Source of the DNA: Cordia subcordata
Taxonomy: Eukaryota > Streptophyta > Magnoliopsida > Boraginales > Cordiaceae
DNA length: 64,000 nucleotides
Assembly (NCBI GenBank): GCA_028554755.1
Contig: JAPTOF010000031.1
Coordinates: 1,345,001-1,409,000, forward strand
Direction of reading: 5' to 3'
The notes beneath the pieces were generated by a model. The model had not been told where the DNA came from. It made no database searches and saw only the letters and a list, made by a program, of their open reading frames with translations. The position numbers and the translations under genes are program-made. Every line of letters starts with the position of its first letter. Positions within the stretch are counted from its first letter, which is position 1. Of this stretch, positions 54,557 through 64,000 are shown piece after piece.

Positions 54557-55643
54557 CTATACATGTGGTCCTCCACAAAAGTAACAGCTGAAGGGCTTCC
54601 TCTCTTTCTTTCCCTCTTGGTTGGAGGCGGGCTTCTCTTGCCCTTTGGGATTTTTGTCTCCTCCACCTTTGCCCTTAAAATCATTCCTGGGTTTGTTAGA
54701 GGAGTCGTTTGTAGTCTTGAACTCTAGTAAGGATTCAGCTATGGCCACAGCTTCAACAAAGGTTTTTGGCCTTCTCATCCTAACTTCTTATTGGGCCCAT
54801 GGTTGCAAACCCTTAACAAAGTCATACATGTGATCATAATTTGGCTTGTTACGTACCTGAAGTTTAAGGGAAACATATTCTTTGACATGATCATGGATGG
54901 TCCTTGTGTGCTTCAAGACTCTAAGCTTGTCACGAGCATCCCATTCTGCTTCCTCTGGATAAAATTGGGCATACACCTTCTCCTTGAATGTAGCCCAAGT
55001 GGGTAAATCTTTGTTTGCCTATTTGAGTCCTTGGTGCTTCATGTGCCACCATAAAGCTGCATCCTTAATGAAGTAGAATGTCGTCGTCTTGACACAGCTT
55101 GCGTTATCCTTCAGCCTCATTGCCTCAAAATATTGCTCAACTTGCCAAAAGAAGTTGTCCTCCTTGGATTCACGCTTCCCACTATAGGAACTGGGTCTTG
55201 GCATATCCACCTTTGGTGCATGGCTAGGTTGTCATGCCATGGGCTATTGTCTCTCTGCACATAGGCCAATCCTTCTTCATCTCCTTAAGGATCTTGTCTT
55301 GTTTAGCCATTCTACCTTGTAACCAATTGGCCAGGATCTCCTTCTCTGTCAATGCTTGTTGAGCCATCACTTTTGCCGTTTGCACATGAGCATGAAGCTT
55401 TTGGAGCTCTTCCTATAGGTCCCCCTAACCTAGTGTCTCCTTATCGTAAAACCTAAGCTGCTGCATCTTCGTCATGAATTCAGCCAGGGCCTCTTCTGCT
55501 CTTGTCAAGCGTGCCTTAAAAGCGACTTGTACATCCCGAGACTTCCCCCTCTTATTGCCTTTGGTTGCTGCAGGTGGTAGGGCTTCCATTCCCCTCTCAT
55601 CATGGCTGGCATCAGTGTTCCTCTCAACACCTGAAGAAGACAT
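54557..55643 (-). pseudogene. TE11 gag
   Basis: Gag starts at ATG 55643 (MSSSGVERNTDASHDERGME) with a coiled-coil-like part (FKARLTRAEEALAEFMTKMQ). After a frameshift, pieces at 55210-55019, 54976-54788 and 54778-54557 share one frame: FFWQVEQYFEAMRLKDNASC, YAQFYPEEAEWDARDKLRVL, and FVEAVAIAESLLEFKTTNDS. A worn zinc knuckle (CYFCGGPH) closes it. The order fits chromovirus gag. Confidence 0.82.
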
Positions 55644-55681
55644 CCTTCACAGGAGCAAAATCACAAACATCTTGCGTGTAA

Positions 55682-55885
55682 CCTTGGCTCTGGTATATGT
55701 GGCACTTAGACACTTTTCTTAAGCAAAAGTGGCTAAGTCAGCCTGCAAAAACCATGAACAAAAGAAAATTGCAAGATAAAGAGTAAAGCAGTGGAATAAA
55801 GAGATGAGAGAATAAGGCTTTGTATTGCTCTCAACTTTTCTGTGTGTACTATACAAATGAAATGCTAGGCTATTTATTGAAGTTC
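55682..55885 (-). repeat. TE11 primer site and 5' LTR remnant
   Basis: On the minus strand the LTR end TGCCA (55700-55704) is followed by CATATACCAGAGCCAAGG (55682-55699), similar to the tRNA-Met-type primer site. About 186 bases of LTR remain, including 'aaatagcctagcatttc'. It is cut at about 55885 by, or at, the 3' module of TE12. Confidence 0.6.
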
Positions 55886-56334
55886 ATTGAATAAGTGCTC
55901 AAGTGACACAATGTCAACTTAGCACATGTTGCTCTTTTTATTCTTTCATTGTATTGTGAATAAGGCTCTTACGTCATTTGTGAGCCATTGTGTTTGTACA
56001 TTCTTTCTGTCCTTATATTTGAGACTATGTTTATGTTGTTGAGGTCATGTTAGTTTAAGGGGCACAAAGTATCAACATCCTGTGTGCGAGCGTTAGACTC
56101 CTAGGTTGATGGTGGTATAGCTACTTGGGAACTTCTAGTGAGGTTCAAGACACCTTGTGAGTAAGGGAAGGATTCGAAAAGGCTTAGGGACCCTTCTAAA
56201 AGAATAACCCCTTCGTACTCCCTTGATTCACCAAGATAGCAAGGTAATAGTCTAGGCAACCCTTTTTACCAACTTAGAGATAAACTTAGGTTTGGTTATG
56301 GTTAGGGACAAGCAAGGAGAAGATTTGAGGGCAT
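55886..56334 (+). other. TE12 noncoding 3' module (end only)
   Basis: This has GAATAAGTG, then TGACACAATGTCA (55904-55916), the 'ggcacaaagtatcaacatcc' block, and the terminal polypurine tract (56301-56334). The part before the A-rich tract is missing. It belongs to a plus-strand Athila-related element whose coding part is lost. Confidence 0.7.
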
Positions 56335-56868
56335 TGATGTGTTTGTTTTGTGTGTGTTTATGTATTGCATTTATATTATACTTGTGCATATTAGGCTTTA
56401 AATGTCCATAGTTGAGCTTAAAGCATAAATGCTACACTAATGTACTCTTACCTTGCATTTTAGGTGAGTTTGGAGCAACACTTGGAGCATAATTAAAGAT
56501 GAAGATTACGAGGCCAAGCTTGCAAAAGAATTTCGAGGACGAAAAGAGAGAGAAAAATGAGTTTAGAAGAATATGGAGAAGCTCGAAGCAATCGGAACGA
56601 CCAAAGCAAAATCGACCGAATTCTAAGGACAAAGTAGATGTAGTCGGTCGCCCCAGGGTCTTCACCAGTCAACTGGTTAGGGTGACTGGCAGAGGTAGAG
56701 AATTCACATTATAACTGGTCACCCCCTTCTTTGCTGGCCGACCGATTAAGTCTTTCAACAACGCTCACTACGCAGCTTTGAAAGCTTATTTTAGGTCTTT
56801 CGTTTAAAGGGAATGAACCCTTTCTCACTCCCACCTCCAAAACCCTAGTCTTAACCAAAATGCAACTT
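56335..56868 (+). repeat. TE12 3' LTR, upstream part
   Basis: It starts TGATGTGTTTGTTTTG after the polypurine tract. It carries CCGG/GTCGAC-like segments (56645-56760) and runs to the start of the transcript region (cctccaaaaccctagtc). At about 56868 it switches to the middle of another LTR that repeats the equivalent promoter region. Confidence 0.7.
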
Positions 56869-58268
56869 ATTTTGGTTGGTCTCATTTGATTTTGGGCCGG
56901 AAACTAACCCCGCAATTGGCTTTTGTAGCAGAATGGCCTATTTAAGCCCATTTTGAGCTCATTTTGCATATCTTTCACTCCATCTTTCACCCCATACTCA
57001 CACCACCCATTTCTCTAAACCTAAAATCCACCTTAAAATACCTCACACACTTACTTCTAAACACATGCAACACTTGGAATCAAGGATCCAAGAGGATTAA
57101 ACACTAGGATTTAGGCATAGCTCATGGATTGTAAAGCATGGGTTTGGATAGGAGGGTATCTCTTTTTTGTCCCAAATATAAATATGTATGATTAGAGCTA
57201 TGTAGGGTGATTATTCTTGTATTTATGGATTGATTATTGCTCTTTTGTAGTAAGTACCTGATGGATTTATGTATATATGCTTTATGCTTAGGGTGTCATA
57301 GGCTATTTTACATACATGTCTATGCGTTTGTTGAAATGGCTCAATGAAGTTGCATATGTATATTGAAGTCTATTGTGCTATTAACCATCTCCAAATCATT
57401 ATGCTAGCATATCTATGTGTTTGTGTGGTGATTACATGATGTGGGTATGCTTATATACATGTCTATGTGTGTGTTTGCATACTTAATAGCATAGATATAT
57501 TCTATTGCATACATGTCGGGTGTTTTTGCTTAAATTGATGTAATCTAAGCATGTCTATGTGTTTAGTAGTAGAATATATCGGTGTATTTTCAAAGCCATG
57601 CCCTAGATATGTTTGCTTTGCGCTTTAATGTCAATACCCGTTATTGTGATGATGATTAGTGGTGTCTAACTAATGGGTAGCCTAGGTCGGGTCTCCCTTA
57701 GCTTTAAATCTAGCCAACGATTTAGATGCTAGGGTTAGATCGATCTAAGTCACCTAGAATCTTAACTAGCTGGCCTTATGGCCCTAAGTCATAAAGACCA
57801 TATGCTGTGGCTCTAGGGATTGACACTTACGGACGGATTCGCACTAAGGCTGAGGGTGTAATTAGGAGGTGAACTAAGAGGCTAGATGAGAGCAACCAAG
57901 TTTAATCCCTCAAGCAACCCTAACAAGAAGGAGTAATCACCCATTTGCAAGCCATAATCACCTTATTCCCTATTTCCACGTGTTAGCATCTTGTTAGATC
58001 ACTTGATTCCCCCATCACACACGCACACACTGCCTTTTTATTTTCTTGCCTATAGCTTAGATTTATCTTTCCCGAGCTCCTCTCAAACGAAATGCCCTAA
58101 AACATAGTAGTTAGGACCCTAACATGTAGCTCTTTAGGACACACATAGCTTAGGGAACCATTCACATTATGCCTTCTCGTGGATTCAACCTCGCACTTGC
58201 ATACACTGTACTACACATGACCCGTGCGCTTATGGGCTATTTAAGCTTGTGCTCAAAATAGCATATCA
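56869..58268 (+). repeat. TE13 5' LTR, lacking its first ~570 bp
   Basis: From 'gcaacttattttggttgg' onward it matches 62405-63870 of the 3' LTR throughout, and ends GCATATCA. Several copies of the motif TGTCTATGTGTG/TT occur (for example near 57457 and 57547). Confidence 0.8.
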
Positions 58269-58274
58269 AGTTCT

Positions 58275-58291
58275 TGGCACCGTTGCTAGGG
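58275..58291 (+). other. TE13 primer-binding site (tRNA-Asp type)
   Basis: TGGCACCGTTGCTAGGG is a close match to the tRNA-Asp complement, six bases after the LTR end. Confidence 0.83.
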
Positions 58292-58464
58292 AGGCAACAG
58301 TTGTTTGGTTTCTTTGTTTTGTGTGTCTTAGCTTGTTACATGTTGTTTTATCTTTTCATATTTTCTTTGTTTTGAATAATAAAAGAAAAATCTAAAAATA
58401 TCTCTTTGTTTTAGCATTGTGAAAAGGAATACTTGTGCTTGATTGAATATAAGTGACTTAAATG

Positions 58465-60370
58465 CTTCTTGGTGGTCTTTGGTATCCTCTTTCGCATTAC
58501 CCGAACTTGTTCCCAATGCATGCCGCATTTGTGGAAGTCGTATGCATAAAACTTTCTTTTGCCCCCATGACAATCTGTAACCTAGGGCTAGTGCTAACTA
58601 TGACCCCTATACATCTTCATTTAGCAATCATGACTATAGGATGCATATTCTTGTTATTGCAATCATTGTGGAAGCTATGCTCATTTTTCTAGTGCTTGTC
58701 CTATCTTCCACAGTCATTCTTGATTGCTTATAACACCCAATACCCCTAGCAATCATATACCCATACATGCATCCACATCTAGATACCATGATTCTGGGGA
58801 GCAACATCATGCAATTTCGTATTAGCGTCAAGATTAATCTTCATATCAGCTATCTCCTTGCTTTGGAAATCCACCTCCCGCACTGTCGTTTCCCAGCCAC
58901 CTTTCCTCCGAGTATTATAATGGTTGTGCTTATAATGTCACAAATCAAGAGGTCCACGATTTCCACTCGGTTGAGCTCTCTTCTTTTAGGTCTCTTTCGC
59001 AAGAGGAAGAGCTTGACTATCTCCTATCCCTCATCCAATCTAACCAAGAGCAACGAGAGTTTAAAGCAAGACACCAAATCCTTAGGTGAGTGCTTAGAGA
59101 GAGCAATTGAGAGTATGCAACTCATGAGTGAGAATGTTCATATACCTTTAGATCGAGTTGAAAAGATAGGAGAGAGACCTAAAGATAAGGGAAATAGTGG
59201 TAAAAATGTTGATGTGTTGGAGAGACAACCAGAAAGAGAGGTCGATAGAAAGATAACATCATATAGTGAGGATGAGGATGAGCTTGACGACGATGTGGTT
59301 CTTGATGACTCTTATGGAGATATTTTAGAGGAAATAGTACCCTATTGTACTAAGTATTCAACGCCTTCCATTGAGTCACTTGAGCCTATCTTTTCTTCTT
59401 ATTTCACACTTCACACACACATAAAGGTTGAGTCTCATGACCATAGCACTTATTTGCATTTCGAGTCTACATTTAGGAAGTCTAGGGTACACATCTCCCT
59501 TGAGCATTCATGCATCCATGACCCGAAATCCTTTGAGTCCTCATTGTCCCCTTCCTGTGTGCCTACCCCTTATGAAGAGCATAATGGTGAGACAACATCC
59601 ACTAGCAATGAATGTATGGACGAATGTGAAGAGACTTTAGCTAATGAAGGTTTAGAGTCATCTATTTGGGCAAACAAGACATCAATTTCAAAGGTTTTAA
59701 ATGATAAGTCTCTTAGAGTTAAGAGCCATTATGTTGATGCAAGTAGCAACTCTAATAAGACACTTAAGAAAGAAATTGATGTGCTTAGAAGAATGATCTA
59801 TGGGTCTTTTTGGATGTTTAATGATTCTTTATTGGAGAAAGAACCCATTAGGATCGAATCCACCCCTCGTGAGGAGTTAGAGAAGCCTAGGCTTAATCAT
59901 GATATATCTTGTAGAGAGAAATAGTGTAGTTCTTCCATGTCCTTTGCCTTTGACCTTCCTTCTCCAAGTATTGCTCATACTCTCATTTCTTATTCCATTG
60001 AGCCTTTTTCTTTGGAGCTCACATTCATGCCTTCTAGTTTTGAACACTTTCATCTAGGGTTAGAAAGCACTTCTCCCATGTTGCATGCAATTGACTTATC
60101 TTTGACCCATGGGAAGGATGTGTTCCTAGCCTTGACAATGAAAAAAAGGCCATAGAGTGGCTAGTTACGGAGTAAATGGGGCATAATCTTCCACGTTTAT
60201 GCATGACACCTTCCACACTTACGCACATATTTTCATTTGATGGTTCGGGGTGGAAGTTAAAAAAAGGGGTGCACTGTGCATTCATCACCCCATTATATGT
60301 TGCACAACCCCTTTCTTTCTATTATTTGTGCTTGGTTAAGTATCCGGCAATTTGTGCCTTAAAATTTTAA
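58465..60370 (+). pseudogene. TE13 ORF-U: two zinc knuckles and acidic region
   Basis: This copy shows the domain order best. Knuckle 1 is CRICGSRMHKTFFC at 58521-58562 and knuckle 2 is CNHCGSYAHFSSAC starting at 58658; both have the exact C-x2-C-x4-H-x4-C spacing but lie in different frames. A Ser/Tyr/Pro-rich stretch follows with stops, one of them TAG at 58823 in place of Trp. Then come SLSQEEELDYLLSLIQSNQE and, in the frame open to 59924, SLGECLERAIESMQLMSEN, the acidic block SEDEDELDDDVVLDDSYGDI and VESHDHSTYLHFES. The C-terminus (FEHFHLGLESTSP and beyond) reaches about 60370. I do not recognise the family; a gag-like RNA-binding role is inference. Confidence 0.62.
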
Positions 60371-61836
60371 GCATGGATTGCTCTAACATTAGCGCCCGGT
60401 TGGAGGCGTTAAATCTAGCGCTACTAGAAGGCGCCCTAGACATGTGTATACCTTTCTTGTTTTCCTTGTCTTTTACTTGCTTTCATTTTTCTTGTTTTTT
60501 TACTTATTATACTTGTTCTCTCATTAACTTTCCTTGATTTCCATTTTTCTTGTTGGTTCTTTTCTTTTTCAACCTCCCAAGTTTTGATTCTCTCTATCAT
60601 TTCCTCTTCCAGTATATACGTTGTTTATCATTTGATGATGCCAATGCAAGCTTGCATGGCAATGCTACTAATCGTGTGCTTTGAGTGCTTGTAGCTATTG
60701 AAAAATAAGGTTAGTAGTGAATTCATACATCGTTGGCATCGAAGAGCTTCGAAAGAACACAAGGTTGTATCAATCCTTTCTCCACTTGTCCCCTTATATC
60801 TACTCCATCCCCACCACCCTTACTTGCTTTGTATCACCTATTTGCTTGTTTGTGCTTTTGTTCTATTTGCTTAAGGACAAGCGAAGTTTAAGTTTTGGGG
60901 CGTGGGAGTTTTGTTTTTATTATTTATGATTTGATTAAGGTAGATGTGCATTATATGCTAATAACAGTGAAAACTTTTCAATTTTTATGCATATTGAGTT
61001 ATTTATTCTTGGTTGATCATTGTGTTGGCTACGATGATTAACTCAATTGATAGGTGAATATGAGTTGCATTGTGGGGAGTGAATGGAGTGGATTGAAAAT
61101 CGGGTCTTAGAGGAGATGCCCTTGAAAGTTGTGGGGAGTGAGGACCTTCAAGAATGACTCTTATAGTCACCCCATAGCTTGGTAGGAAATAGTGTTGAAA
61201 AAGGGTTGTTGATATAAGCACCCCTTCTTTGATTGGTTGTTTTTTATGTGTCTAATCCTTTCTTTTTCTTTGTTCTTGTGTAAATGCAATGCAAAGTATG
61301 AAAAATCCAAAAAATTTGGAAAAAGGCAAAAAGATCAAAAAGTTGAAAAATTGAAAAGAAATGAAAAAAAAGAAAAAGCCGAAGGCAACAAAAAGTTTTG
61401 TGAATAAGTGCATAAGTGACATAACGTCAACTTAGCACAAGCTATTCTTTATGTAGATATGTGGATAAGGCTTTTTATAAGCCATTGTGTACATATATTC
61501 TCTCTCTTTTTGTCTTTGAGGCTTTGTGCATGTTGGGGAGGCCACTAGTTGAAGGGGGAATGAAATATTAACATCCTGAGTGTGTGTGTTTTAAAATCCT
61601 AGGCTTGTAGTGGTTTGGCTACTTGGGAACTTCCCATGAGGTTCGAGGCCCTTTATGAGTAAAGGGAGGATTCGAAGAGACTTGGGGATCACTCCACAAT
61701 AGGAATGCGCCCTTCATACTTCTTAGGCTAACCTTGATAATGAGTCAATTCCTTAGGCAACCCTTTGTATTGACTTTAGAGATAAACATAGGTTTGGGCT
61801 TGCTTGAGGACAAGCAAGGAGAAGGTTTGGTGGTGT
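60371..61836 (+). other. TE13 noncoding 3' module
   Basis: It has the GC-rich block (TAGCGC and GCGCTA arms, 60388-60443), a pyrimidine-rich stretch, the 'aaggttgtatcaatcc' block (60760), first polypurine-like signal (60869-60906), A-rich tract (61310-61380), a worn TGACATAACGTCA (61417-61429), the 'taacatcctgagtgtgtgtg' block, and the terminal tract (61802-61836). Confidence 0.75.
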
Positions 61837-63870
61837 TAATTTGTTGGTTTTGTGTCTGTGTGTGTATGTATTGCATTCTTATTCTTGTTTTGAGGTGTTT
61901 TGTGCTTTATTAGGTGTATTAGTATAGCATTTAGGTCACAGTTACGTATATTAGGGTTTACATGTTAATAGTTGAACGTAAAAAGTAAATGCTACACTAA
62001 TGCGTGCTTATTGCTTGATTTAGGTGAGATTTGAAGCAATTCTTAGAGCTCAAAAGGATGAAGATTTTCTAATTGATAAAAACTAAGGTTGATTTGGATA
62101 AGAATAAATGAAGAAAAAGCTATTTGGAAGCTCTCGAAAGAAGAATGAAGCAATCGGGCAAAATCATGGACAATTAGAGCAGAATTTGAGCTTACATCCT
62201 TAAAAGGAATGGAAAAAGATTGGACATGTTTATAGGGATGAAAAGATGAAAAAAGATGGCCGACTAGGTTCCCGAAAGAGATATGAGGCTATAGGAAAAA
62301 AAAACCACATGTGAATCGGAGCCAAAATGAGTAAGATATGAGAAAAACTGCTGAAGGCCGGTTGCAACCCTGCCCAGGGCCGGCTAACCGGCCTAGAGAC
62401 TGACCTTAGCCAGATTGCAACTTATTTTGGTCAGTGTCACTTGATTTTGGGCTGGGAGACCAACTCGGCGACTAGCTTTTGTAGCAGAATGGCTTATTCA
62501 AGCCCATTTTGAGCTCATTTTGCATATCTTTCACCCCATACTCACACACCTATTTCCCTAAATCCAAAATCCACCTAAAACTACCTCGCACTCTCACTTT
62601 TAAACACATTCAACACTTGGAATCAAGGATCCAAGAGGATCAAACACTAGGATTTCGGCATAGCTCATGGATTGTAAAGCATGGATTTAGATAGAAGGGT
62701 ATCTCTCTTTTGTCCCAAATCTAAATATGTATAATTAGAGCTATGTAGGATGATTATCCTTGTATTTATGGATTTATTATTACTCTTTTGTAATGAATAC
62801 CTAATGGATTTATATATATGCTTATGCTTAGGGTTTCATAGGCTATTTTACATACATGTCTATGTATTTGTTGAAATGCCTTAATGAAGTTGCATATGTA
62901 TATTAAAGTCTATTATGCTATTAACCATCTCCAAATCATTGTACTAGTATGTCTATGTGTTTGTGTGGTGATTACATAAAGTGGGTATGCTTCAATACAT
63001 GTCTATGTGTGTGTTTGCTTACTTAATAGCATTAATAGCTTCTATTGCATACACGTTGGGTGCTTTTGCTTAAATTGGTGTAATCTAAGCATGTCTATGT
63101 ATTTATTAGTAGAATATATCGATTTCTTCTCGAAGCCATGCCCTATATGTGTTTGCTTTGTGTTTAAATGTCAATGCTCGCTATTGTAATGACAATCGGT
63201 GGTGCATAACTAATGGCTAGCCTAGGTTGAGTCTCCCTTAGCTTTAAATCTAGCTAATGAGTTTTAGGGTAGCTTAGTCGACCTTAGACGAACTAGGTCT
63301 TGGCTTTAAATCTAGCCAACGGTTTAGATGCTAGAGTTAGATCATCTAAGTCACCTAGAATCCTAACTAGCTAGCCTTATGGCCCTAAGTCATAAAGACC
63401 ATGTGTCGTAGCTCTAGGGGTCGACACCTAGGGATGGATTTGCACTGAAGCTTAGGGTGTCATTAGGAGGTTAATTAGGAGACTAGACAAGAACAACCAG
63501 GTTTAATTCATCAAGCAACCCTAATAAGAAGTAGTAATCACCTATTTGCAAGCTGTAATCACCCTATTCCCCATTTTCACGTGTTAGCATCCCCTTCGAT
63601 TGCTTGATTTCTCCATCACACACGTACACACCACATTTTTATTTTCTTGCCTGTAGCTTAGATTTATCTTTCCCAAGCTCCCTTCAAACCGAAAACCCCA
63701 AAAACATAATAGTTAGAACCCTAACATGTAGCTCTTTAGGATGCACATAGCTTAGGACACAATTCACATTAGACCTCCACGTGGATTGGACCTCATACTT
63801 GCACACACCGTACTACACACGACCTGTGTGCTGGCAGGCTATTTAGGCTTGTGCTCAAAATAGCGTATCA
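61837..63870 (+). repeat. TE13 3' LTR
   Basis: This repeat of 2034 bp starts TAATTTGTTGG (TG changed to TA) and ends GCGTATCA. The promoter segment has weak CCGG-rich copies (62355-62400, GGCCGGCTAACCGGCC). Its second half matches the TE13 5' LTR and the TE3 5' LTR. Confidence 0.88.
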
Positions 63871-64000
63871 GGATGCTTTCTTTGAGATTAAAGAGAGCTC
63901 AGGAAAGGAAAATAAACCTAAGCTAGCTTAATCTAATGGAGGAACTATAAGTGCCAAACTAAGGAAAAAAACCCAACAAAGTAGAAGGGGGCCTAGGTTG
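63871..64000 (-). repeat. Inverted TE2-type LTR fragment at the window edge
   Basis: On the minus strand it reads like the stretch before the end of a TE2-type LTR (ttccttagtttggcac, then ggtttattttcctttcctga and gagctc). It runs off the window. GGATG (63871-63875) is the right target site of TE13. Confidence 0.6.

Larger units (their letters stand above)
52496..55885 (-). mobile_element. TE11: truncated chromovirus (Ty3/gypsy), minus strand
   Basis: In its own direction this has a 5' LTR remnant (55885-55700), a primer site, gag, protease, RT and RNase H, and then stops about 60 codons past the RT-RNase H core. Integrase, chromodomain and 3' LTR are missing. The YLDDIVIYS box and the [15 protein letters not shown] segment are typical of chromoviruses. 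Both ends abut 3' modules of Athila-type elements that point away from each other. Confidence 0.8.
56869..63870 (+). mobile_element. TE13: non-autonomous ORF-U element
   Basis: This has a 5' LTR lacking its first part (56869-58268), a tRNA-Asp primer site, ORF-U, the full 3' module and a complete 3' LTR (61837-63870). It is the most complete ORF-U element after TE2. No gag, RT or integrase is present. Its right flank is an inverted TE2-type LTR; the left target site is lost at the fusion with TE12. Confidence 0.82.

Noticed and set aside
58767..59060. First ~100 residues of the long 385-codon frame in TE13
   Set aside because: They are out of frame with the conserved ORF-U reading, which runs through 58658-59092 in a different frame. 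Only the part after about 59060 is real ORF-U.
1..64000. Search for host genes, tRNA or rRNA genes and CRISPR arrays
   Set aside because: No frame outside transposable elements has recognisable domains, no cloverleaf or rRNA segment was noticed, and the direct repeats present are LTRs. By eye I cannot exclude a short noncoding RNA.

Overview
This window looks like nuclear DNA from a flowering plant with a repeat-rich genome. It is AT-rich, and almost every stretch I can identify belongs to a plant transposable element. I found no intact host gene, no tRNA or rRNA gene and no CRISPR array. Most elements are Ty3/gypsy elements of the Athila type: LTRs of 1.4-2.1 kb, primer-binding sites complementary to plant tRNA-Asp, and RT with an MDDF box. 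Two Ty1/copia elements, one chromovirus fragment, one solo LTR and half a hAT DNA transposon complete the picture. Elements are numbered TE1-TE13.

Layout. 1-747 is poorly resolved (perhaps the start of a minus-strand copia element). TE1 (748-1501 and 7565-7713) is a broken Athila-type element split by TE2 (1502-7564). TE3 (7714-31278) is a second member of the TE2 type; it was split by TE4 (10065-21242, minus strand, the only gag-pol Athila element here, TSD TGAGC) and by TE5 (21782-28868, gag-protease only, TSD CTAAT). The 3' LTR of TE3 is cut at 31278 and joined to an inverted TE2-type LTR piece (31279-31713). The 3' half of a hAT transposon follows (TE6, 31714-32897). TE7 (33065-47380) is a copia element split by TE8 (33585-43545, Sirevirus-like, TSD TCTTT). 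TE9 (47381 to about 52495, minus strand) is the 3' part of an Athila-type element whose LTR holds a solo LTR (TE10, 47919-49796). TE11 (about 52496-55885, minus strand) is a truncated chromovirus. TE12 (55886-56868) is a 3' end fused inside its LTR to TE13 (56869-63870). TE13 sits in another inverted TE2-type LTR (63871-64000).

How the parts relate. TE2, TE3 and TE13 carry no RT or integrase. Instead they carry decayed copies of one shared reading frame of about 500 codons (called ORF-U here), with two CCHC zinc-knuckle-like motifs followed by acidic and C-terminal blocks conserved between copies. TE5 carries only gag and part of the protease. All of them, and the gag-pol element TE4, share the tRNA-Asp primer site and a common 3' module of about 1-1.5 kb with two polypurine-tract-like signals. 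This suggests non-autonomous families using the enzymes of a TE4-like element.

The most unusual signal is a 16-bp palindrome, AGCCGGTCGACCGGCT. It occurs, exact or nearly exact, in the LTRs of both Athila-type (Ty3) elements and the Sirevirus-like (Ty1) TE8. Coding regions are all damaged. Many stops are tryptophan codons changed to TAG or TGA, as expected from long-term cytosine methylation and deamination.
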